DNA of 64,000 bases from a virus, in IMG/VR virus record IMGVR_UViG_3300035438_000194, positions 1 through 64,000 of that record; one strand, 5' to 3'. Below are positions 57,048-64,000 of the stretch, one piece after another. The first letter of the stretch is position 1; each line of letters begins with the position of its first letter. The position numbers and the translations under genes are program-made. Under the pieces are notes generated by a model, which saw nothing but the letters and a program-made list of their open reading frames with translations, was not told the DNA's origin and searched no databases.

Positions 57048-59879
57048 ATGGCAACGTACTTACAAGGTGTAACCGATTATATCCCACAGATTCAACCCTT
57101 CAAACCGGACTTGAATTTCTATCAGGGAGTGCTTGAAACTAAACAGGCACAATACAAGGCTGGCTATGACCAGCTTAACAACATTTATGGAACTATGCTT
57201 AACTCAGAGTTGTCTCGTACAGATAACAATGAGAGAAGAGATGAGTTCTTTAATAAGATTCAGACAGACATTCAGAAGATATCTGGTTTAGATCTTTCTC
57301 GCAATGAGAATGTTGAGGCGGCACAAAAAGTATTCCAACCTATTATTGATGATAAGTACATCCTTAAAGACATGTCTTTTACCAAATCTTACAGAAGAGA
57401 ACAAGGTAAGGCTGATGCTTTTATGAATTGTACAGATGAAAAGAAGTGTGGTGGTAAGTATTGGGAAGGTGGTGTAAGAGCTTTAGATTATCAGAGACAA
57501 GACTTTATGGATGCTGATATTGACCAATCACTTGGTTATCAGAATCCAACGTATACTCCTTATGTTAACGTGTATAAGAAAGCTATGGACTTTGCTAAGG
57601 ACATGGGCTTTGATACTAAAACTGTAAGCTGGAGTCCAGACGGTAGATATATTATTACTACCAAGAACGGTCCTCAGATGGTTACAGGATTAACTGATGC
57701 TTTTGTAAATGCATTTGCTGGTGACCCTACGGTTACAGGTATGTATAAAACACAAGCGTACTTAGATAGAAAAGATTATACATCAGCAAACGCTGAAAGA
57801 TTTGGTGGTGATAAAGTAGCTGCTGAAAAAGAATACCTTGTTGCAGAATCTAATAAGATTAACGAGTACATGCGTAACCTTCAAGCTCAAGCTGAAAAGG
57901 ACAAAGAACAAGTTAAAGTAACTAAGGCTGCTGCACAAGAATCTGTAGAGAAGACTCCAATCAATCCTGATCTTGACCAAGGCTTTGCTGCTATGATCAA
58001 TGGTTTGGATGCAGATGAGCAAAATGCTAATACAGTAGCTACTGTAGCAACAGAAAGTTTAGATGCAACAAATGGTATAGACTACAATAAGATGAGTCTA
58101 GAAGCATTGCGTTACAGAGTTGATACAGCTAAAGCTAATCAGTTATTATACTCTGATATGGCTGGCGCTGCTGAGAACTATGCAATGAATACTATGGAAC
58201 AAGAAGTAGAGGTAGACAAGTATGCCTTTGCTAACTTTGAACATGGTCTTAGAATGTCTGAGATTGCTTATAAGGATTCTCTTGAGCAAGCAAAAAAGAA
58301 AAAGGAAGATGAAGAGGAAGCTGCACTAGAAGCTGAGTATACCTTAAATGGTGAAATGGGAACTCCTGTAGATACTGGTGCTGACAGCGGTCTAGTAGAC
58401 ATGCAGAAACTTATTACAGATGCTCAGAATGAATCTGTTAGTGAAGTTACTGGTGCAACTGATAAGAAGTCATTGTATGTATATGAAAAGTTAAATACAA
58501 TTGCTAACGGTTCTGGATACACAGATGCACAAAGAGCATCAGCTAAAGCGTCAATGCAAAATATCTTTGGTGGATTAGGTAGTACAGATGCTGAAATACG
58601 CGAGGCATTATCTACTGGTGGTCAAGGTGGTCTAGCTGAAATGTGGGGAACATTTAAAAAAGCAGTAAGAGGTAAAGACCTTAACGCTAAACTTGACGCA
58701 TTTACTTCAACAGGAGGTAACGGTTTATTTAGAGAGGATGCTGCATTCTCTGCAGATATGGCTAGATTTGATGCTCAGTTGGAACCAGCTAAGATGAAAG
58801 CTGAAGCTATTACTCAGGCTACTAAAGAAAACAATAAGGCTGTTAGACAGCAAATGATAGCTGAAGGTATGGATCCTACTAAAGCAGATATGTTCATTGA
58901 TGCTTCAGGAAATCTACGTGGAGTTAGTGAATTCAAGAAACGTTGGAACGGTAAGTATGGTGATAACTATATGATCAATGACTGGGAGGACGGTTTAGAT
59001 GATTTACAAGAAAGATATAAGAAAATATATAATGGTGGTAAAGTTCCTATCAAATCTCACTTACAAGGTATGGATGAAGTAGGAGCAAGTGGTTTGCATG
59101 CTATGGCTACTATGTTTAGCATGGACCCTGCACAACTTGGAGGAATGCGTACTAAAGCTAAGGAATTATATCAATCTGATATTATGCCAGCTATGATGGA
59201 TCCTGCTAAAGGTAACGCACGTTTCTTTACTGGAGATATTATTGGCAAAGATGCAGATGATATTGCTGATCTAGAAGTAGATGGTGAAGACGCTGTATTA
59301 GCTAAGAACATGCTTAATGACATTATGCGTTCTGCATTCACTACTAAGTGGAAAGGTGAGAAAGCTGAAAGACCTACAATGGATATCACAAGACACTCTC
59401 TAGTAGGGGGTGATCCTAATAAAGTAGGTGTTACATTTACCATTAACCAAAACTATATTGACGGGTTCAAAGGTTCTGCAAAAGAAAAAGGACTGTTAAA
59501 TAGTATGTTTGGAGCAGCTGGTAACAATAAGATATCAGTTGTAATGGATAAGAAAGCTGCTAACTCAACGTTCTTTAGAGAGCTTGAGCCAACACCAGTA
59601 GAATATGTATTCAACAGTAAGGGTAGCATAGCAGTTAATGCGTTCGCTAACACAGCAGGGGCTGCTACTATTTCTAAAACACCAAGTGGATTTATTTCTA
59701 TTACGGGTAATATGAAGGTGTTTGATCCAGACTCAGGAAGACTTGTAGACATGCCTAATGCGTGGAACGGTTTACTTGAGAATGATGCAAATATTAATGA
59801 TGCATACGCAATGGTTACCCAAGCTTTACATGAACAAGCTCAAGACAACATAGCTCAGTCTAGAGGCTTAATAAAATAA
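57048..59879 (+). CDS. Large virion protein of the ejection/cargo block
   Basis: 943 aa, mostly helical. The N-terminus (MATYLQGVTDYIPQIQPFKP, NFYQGVLETKQAQYKAGYDQ) is a conserved opening in this phage type. A Lys/Glu-rich coiled coil lies near 390-430 (SLEQAKKKKEDEEEAALEAE). No catalytic motif recognised. The helical composition suits an ejected, unfolding-tolerant internal protein. An own promoter-like box precedes it. Confidence 0.7.
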   Translation: MATYLQGVTDYIPQIQPFKPDLNFYQGVLETKQAQYKAGYDQLNNIYGTMLNSELSRTDNNERRDEFFNKIQTDIQKISGLDLSRNENVEAAQKVFQPIIDDKYILKDMSFTKSYRREQGKADAFMNCTDEKKCGGKYWEGGVRALDYQRQDFMDADIDQSLGYQNPTYTPYVNVYKKAMDFAKDMGFDTKTVSWSPDGRYIITTKNGPQMVTGLTDAFVNAFAGDPTVTGMYKTQAYLDRKDYTSANAERFGGDKVAAEKEYLVAESNKINEYMRNLQAQAEKDKEQVKVTKAAAQESVEKTPINPDLDQGFAAMINGLDADEQNANTVATVATESLDATNGIDYNKMSLEALRYRVDTAKANQLLYSDMAGAAENYAMNTMEQEVEVDKYAFANFEHGLRMSEIAYKDSLEQAKKKKEDEEEAALEAEYTLNGEMGTPVDTGADSGLVDMQKLITDAQNESVSEVTGATDKKSLYVYEKLNTIANGSGYTDAQRASAKASMQNIFGGLGSTDAEIREALSTGGQGGLAEMWGTFKKAVRGKDLNAKLDAFTSTGGNGLFREDAAFSADMARFDAQLEPAKMKAEAITQATKENNKAVRQQMIAEGMDPTKADMFIDASGNLRGVSEFKKRWNGKYGDNYMINDWEDGLDDLQERYKKIYNGGKVPIKSHLQGMDEVGASGLHAMATMFSMDPAQLGGMRTKAKELYQSDIMPAMMDPAKGNARFFTGDIIGKDADDIADLEVDGEDAVLAKNMLNDIMRSAFTTKWKGEKAERPTMDITRHSLVGGDPNKVGVTFTINQNYIDGFKGSAKEKGLLNSMFGAAGNNKISVVMDKKAANSTFFRELEPTPVEYVFNSKGSIAVNAFANTAGAATISKTPSGFISITGNMKVFDPDSGRLVDMPNAWNGLLENDANINDAYAMVTQALHEQAQDNIAQSRGLIK

Positions 59880-59883
59880 TTTT

Positions 59884-62800
59884 ATGGCGGAACAAAATAC
59901 TCCTGAGAAAGGTGCGCTTGTCACACCTGCTACTTTAAAATTGCAAAATGCACAAGGTGCTAAGTCACCTGTTAGTGGTGCTCCAGTAACTGGAGATATA
60001 AAAAGGGCAGCTGGTACTTCAGCAGGACCGCCTAATAAGCAGCCTGCTAACATGTCTAATCAGGAGAGGGCATTAGCACGTATGAACGGAGCTATGCTTA
60101 ATGCATATACTCCAGATACAAATAAGTATAATAAGATTACTACCTATAATGCAACGCATCATGGTAGAAACTTTGAAAGATACTATGCTCACCCTAAGTT
60201 TAAAGAGTTAGGCTTTAGTCCGTTTAGAGATAACGAGGCTCACTATAATAAGAACTCTTCTCTATGGGATGATGCACAAAGAGGTATTGTAACCGCTGGT
60301 AAGCTATTTGGTGGAGCATTTGTTGGGGCAGCTAAGAACTGGTCTAACCCGTTTTCAATGGAGCCTGATACAGAAGCTAGTGATGAAATGGAAAGACTTA
60401 TGTCTATTGGTTCCTCAAATAGAGGAGGCTTTGGCTCAAGTGTAATCAACTTTGGAGTTAACTCAGCTTACGGTTTTGGTGTAATGGGTGAGGTACTTGC
60501 TGAAGAAGCAGCGCTTGCATTAGGTACAGCTTTTTCTGGTGGTGCGTTAGGAGGGATGGCAGGTTTAAGAACCGCTTTAAATGCTAAGAAACTAGCAGGA
60601 GCATTTAGTTTAGGTAAAGCTGCAAAGTCTTTTACTAGTGCATTTAAAAATGTGACTAAGATAAATGAAGCACGTCAACTATGGGGTGCTGCAAAAGGAA
60701 TTGGTAAAGCAGCTGATTATCTTACACCGTTTAGTCAAACAAGATCTTTACTTACTCAAGCAGGTAGAGCTGAAGCTAAATGGGATAGTCTCGATAACAT
60801 GGCTAAAGTATCTAAAGGCTTTGGTTCATTCTACAGAGACTTACGTGAGATTAATGCTGTTACATATGAATCTAAATTAGAAGGTGGTGGAGTTCAGACT
60901 GAGGTTATTAACAACTTGATGTCTGACTTTAGAAAGAAGAACGGTAGAGACCCTAATGACCAAGAGGCACAGCTTATGTACCAACAAGGTCATAAAGCTG
61001 GGTACTTAAATGCTCAGATGAATGCTGTTGGTATTTATATATCTAACAAGATTGTATTAGACAAAGCATTAAAGGGTATACCGGGAATGGCTCAAGCTGA
61101 TAATGTAGCTAGAAGAACCATGAAAGGTACATTACTAAAGGTTCAGGACTGGGCTAAGAAAGGAGTTAATCCTTGGGAAGTTGCGTCTGGTATTAAGAAG
61201 TATGGTAAAGCTGCTTTCTACAAACAAACATTCAATCCAAAGAACTTAGCTAAAGGTGGTTTAGGTTACCTGTCTGCTAACTTAATGGAAGGTACTCAAG
61301 AGGTATACCAAGAAGCAATTGCTAATGGTATTACTAGTTATTATATGGACTCATTTAATAATCCATCTCGTGTAGGTGGAGCAGAGTTCCAAGCTAAGAT
61401 GTTAGGTGGTTTAAAGTCACAGATGAGTGGACAAGGTATGGAAACATTCTTATCTGGATTCTTGATGGCTGGACCAATGACTGCAGCTCAGTCAGCATTC
61501 TTTAAAGGAATGGACATGACTAGAAGAGCTAAGTTAAAGATGCAAGATAAAGCTTTTAAAGCTGATCCTGCTAATGCTGGTAAGGCAAGTCCATTTGAAG
61601 AACAACTCAATGCAGAGAAAGACTACGACAACAAAGTTGTAGATGCGTTGAATGATATGACAATGGATCCTAAGAAGTACTTCTCTGCTATTGAGCAGAA
61701 CGCAAGAACTCAGGCTGACTTAGAAAGATTAGGAGAACAAGCCGCAGCTGATGGAGACATGCATGCTGCTAAAAATATTAAGGATGAATCATTGACCAAC
61801 CACATTATTACAATGTTGGAGTCTGGTCACTTTGAAATATTCCAAGACCAACTTAAAGGTCTTAAAGAGTTAGATACTCAAGAGTTACAAGAAGCTTTTG
61901 ATGAGCCTGGTGATGCTAAGAAAACTGTAGCACAAAGAATTGATGCTGTACTTAAAAGAACAGAACAAATCAAAGCTACTTATCAAAAGTATCAAGAGAA
62001 AACAAATCCATTCTCAATGCGTGAAGACCCATTGAGCTATATGGCATTTGAACAAGCTAGAAATATTGCTATTAGAAATGATGTGACCTACCAGCGTACT
62101 GGTGAGCGTATGACTGATATCTTAAATCAGTTTAATAGTAATATGCCTTTCACAAATGCTGATGCTACAGACTTTACTAATTTGTTTGTAGTAGGAGGTA
62201 TGACTGAAGGCGGTAGTCCTAGAATAGGTTTAGGTAGTGAAATCAACTTATTGGATCAACAAATCCAAGGTTTAGATCCAGACATCCCAGAACAAAAAGC
62301 TGAGATGGACCGCCTTACTGAGAAGAGAGATAATCTTAAAAGTCTTAGCGGAACCTTACAAGCTTTTGCGTCTGCTTATAAAACAACACAGTCTGCTGCT
62401 CAAACTGAAGAGAAACATGCTACTAACATGGATACCTTCATTGAGACTGAGAAAGTATTCAAAGAAGCTTATGCTACTTATGTAAGAGGATTGGCTAAAG
62501 CTTCTGGTCAAACTGTTCTTGATTCAGCAATAGATGAAGGTTTCCAACAACTAGCTGACTTCTGGAAACTTAATGCAGATAGACAAGATGTAGCTAATGC
62601 TGTTAACATGATGCAGAATCCTGACATGTACAGAAACGCTACGGAAAAGATAAGAGATGCAATGGATAAAGCATTTGCAGCTCGTAAAGAAAGTTTAAAG
62701 AAAGCACTAGATGGCTATAAGAAAAAGCATTTAGTTAACGCTTTCTTTAATGACTTATTTGAAAAGTATAATGCGTTTGTAGAACCAGAGGAAGCTAATG

Positions 62801-64000
62801 GTTATATAGATAAGAATATAGTACCTGAAACATTCTATGATGCTGATACCCTAGAAGAAATTGAACCGGGGTCAGAAAAGTATAAAGGTATCATGGCACT
62901 GATTGATCAGTATGATGAAATTTACTTTGAAGAAACTGGTGAGCGTCTTATAAGAACAGAGTTACCAGAGAACATGCAAAGACTTGCAGGTTACAACACT
63001 GAGACTAAAGAAGCTATTTACCAAGAGTTCACACCTAGAGATCCTAAAGATAAGAGAAGTATTGCAGCTCTTGCAAAGGAGTTTGGGTTTAACAACATAG
63101 ACACTGAGTCACCTGTTGAGGCCCTGGAGGTACTTAAAGCAATTGCTAGAAGCAAACATGGTTATGTACCAAGAGCGCAAAAGAAACTGGCTCAAGCCTT
63201 ACTAGGATTTATTAAACCAGGTACATTAATCAGATTTAAGAATGGTCACCGTACAAATAGTACGTTTGATCCTGTTAATGGTATTATTGTAGATGCTAAC
63301 TTCAGTGCAGAAGGTTTTCAAAATGCTAACATTCCTATTGAGTTCTCTATCTTAAATGCAGTAATGCAACAAGTAGCTTCTGAGTCATTAGCTGACCCGG
63401 ACTTCAATAACAGAATAACAGCTCTTAGAGAACAGTTCAATGAGTCATTAGAAGCAAACGATAGAAACTACTTTAAGTATGCTTTAGCAAATAACCAACA
63501 GTTTGTTGCAGAGGCGATGACCAATGCAGACTTACAAGCTGAGATGGGTAAGAAGCCATTTGAGGGAGAGATGACTGAACAAACCGCAGAGGCTAAGACC
63601 ATGTGGGAATCATTCATGGACTCCATCTATGAGGCACTTGAGAAGATATTTGGTGTTACAAGAGGTAAGAGCCTTTACCAAGAGGCTATGAATGTTATCA
63701 CAAACAAGCTTGCTCAACCTGGCGTTGCTGGTCCTTCAGCTGTACCTAGTGTATTAGCTGAAGATGAGGTCATTGAAGATGATATTGATATTGAGGAAGA
63801 TGAACCAGAGTTGGATCAAATGCTTCGTGCTAAATTCAACGAGATAGTAAATGCAATGCCTGCTGCAGACAAAGTAGGTATGAACTTTGAAACTTGGAAG
63901 CAAAGTGACTCAGTAGCTATCAGCATGCGTAATAAGTATAATGCTGATAAGATTAAGAAAAAAACTGGCACCCCTGGTGGAGCTACAGTAATGACTGAGG
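59884..64000 (+). CDS. Giant virion protein, N-terminal 1,372 residues (runs off right edge)
   Basis: An open frame from ATG 59884 continues to the right edge without a stop. Start MAEQNTPEKGALVTPATLKL. A hydrophobic Gly/Ala region lies near residues 200-230 (GEVLAEEAALALGTAFSGGA), possibly membrane-active. Most of the rest is helical. Near residues 1150-1260, IPIEFSILNAVMQQVASESL, then NQQFVAEAMTNADLQAEM, resembles the peptidase-like segment of large polyvalent phage proteins but lacks the HExxH. Giant proteins of this kind in crAss-like phages include packaged RNA polymerase; no polymerase motif is visible here. Confidence 0.75.
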   Translation, partial: MAEQNTPEKGALVTPATLKLQNAQGAKSPVSGAPVTGDIKRAAGTSAGPPNKQPANMSNQERALARMNGAMLNAYTPDTNKYNKITTYNATHHGRNFERYYAHPKFKELGFSPFRDNEAHYNKNSSLWDDAQRGIVTAGKLFGGAFVGAAKNWSNPFSMEPDTEASDEMERLMSIGSSNRGGFGSSVINFGVNSAYGFGVMGEVLAEEAALALGTAFSGGALGGMAGLRTALNAKKLAGAFSLGKAAKSFTSAFKNVTKINEARQLWGAAKGIGKAADYLTPFSQTRSLLTQAGRAEAKWDSLDNMAKVSKGFGSFYRDLREINAVTYESKLEGGGVQTEVINNLMSDFRKKNGRDPNDQEAQLMYQQGHKAGYLNAQMNAVGIYISNKIVLDKALKGIPGMAQADNVARRTMKGTLLKVQDWAKKGVNPWEVASGIKKYGKAAFYKQTFNPKNLAKGGLGYLSANLMEGTQEVYQEAIANGITSYYMDSFNNPSRVGGAEFQAKMLGGLKSQMSGQGMETFLSGFLMAGPMTAAQSAFFKGMDMTRRAKLKMQDKAFKADPANAGKASPFEEQLNAEKDYDNKVVDALNDMTMDPKKYFSAIEQNARTQADLERLGEQAAADGDMHAAKNIKDESLTNHIITMLESGHFEIFQDQLKGLKELDTQELQEAFDEPGDAKKTVAQRIDAVLKRTEQIKATYQKYQEKTNPFSMREDPLSYMAFEQARNIAIRNDVTYQRTGERMTDILNQFNSNMPFTNADATDFTNLFVVGGMTEGGSPRIGLGSEINLLDQQIQGLDPDIPEQKAEMDRLTEKRDNLKSLSGTLQAFASAYKTTQSAAQTEEKHATNMDTFIETEKVFKEAYATYVRGLAKASGQTVLDSAIDEGFQQLADFWKLNADRQDVANAVNMMQNPDMYRNATEKIRDAMDKAFAARKESLKKALDGYKKKHLVNAFFNDLFEKYNAFVEPEEANGYIDKNIVPETFYDADTLEEIEPGSEKYKGIMALIDQYDEIYFEETGERLIRTELPENMQRLAGYNTETKEAIYQEFTPRDPKDKRSIAALAKEFGFNNIDTESPVEALEVLKAIARSKHGYVPRAQKKLAQALLGFIKPGTLIRFKNGHRTNSTFDPVNGIIVDANFSAEGFQNANIPIEFSILNAVMQQVASESLADPDFNNRITALREQFNESLEANDRNYFKYALANNQQFVAEAMTNADLQAEMGKKPFEGEMTEQTAEAKTMWESFMDSIYEALEKIFGVTRGKSLYQEAMNVITNKLAQPGVAGPSAVPSVLAEDEVIEDDIDIEEDEPELDQMLRAKFNEIVNAMPAADKVGMNFETWKQSDSVAISMRNKYNADKIKKKTGTPGGATVMTE

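Noticed and set aside
1-64000. CRISPR array or integrase/attachment site
   Set aside because: The repeated 12-bp element lacks spacer regularity and sits at gene starts; no recombinase or att-like duplication was found in the window.

Overview
The window is 64 kb of a tailed dsDNA bacteriophage genome. A full virion block is readable: terminase large subunit, portal, scaffold-like protein, major capsid protein, connector and tail genes, then giant presumed cargo or ejection proteins. There are no host housekeeping genes. Base composition is AT-rich. Start codons lack Shine-Dalgarno sequences, and several genes are preceded by a TAnnTTTG box, the -7 element of Bacteroidota promoters. This points to a Bacteroidota (flavobacterial-type) host. 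The gene set (two HU/IHF-like genes flanking the structural block, TerL-portal-scaffold-MCP order, a short-tail hub of about 1,700 aa, giant proteins at the end) resembles crAss-like podoviruses of the Cellulophaga phi14:2 type. That placement is an inference from gene order and protein character; no search was run. The standard code is used: TAA, TAG and TGA all end genes.

Layout. (1) 1-6.5 kb, mostly leftward: unknown small genes, a rightward metallophosphoesterase pair, a PcfJ-like gene, a tRNA-like structured RNA, a 55-aa lipoprotein, and a DUF2828 protein with a von Willebrand A domain (Ro60-like plan) preceded by a Y-RNA-like hairpin. (2) 6.6-13.3 kb, leftward: about twenty genes of 49-154 codons. 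Most are headed by the 12-bp element AAAGTCCTTAAT placed 15-24 nt before the ATG, with a multibranched RNA and conserved intergenic hairpins. It looks like an early region driven by one dedicated recognition sequence. (3) 13.3-14.7 kb: a dyad-rich non-coding control region and a GIY-YIG/XRE fusion gene transcribed toward it. (4) 14.7-24.9 kb, rightward: a GroES-like gene, modular tail-fibre paralogues, a large fibre with carbohydrate-binding-like modules, homing endonucleases, a TM/coiled-coil protein, an HU/IHF-like protein and a PD-(D/E)XK nuclease. (5) 24.9-43 kb: packaging and capsid genes, a run of small basic GG-motif proteins, a second terminator-insulated structural gene and a Cys-rich virion cassette. 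(6) 43-64 kb: a second HU/IHF-like gene, tail tube and hub genes, and giant proteins, the last running off the right edge.

The most interesting parts are the structured RNAs around the DUF2828 gene, a possible phage Ro/Y-RNA-type ribonucleoprotein module, and the repeated early-gene element.
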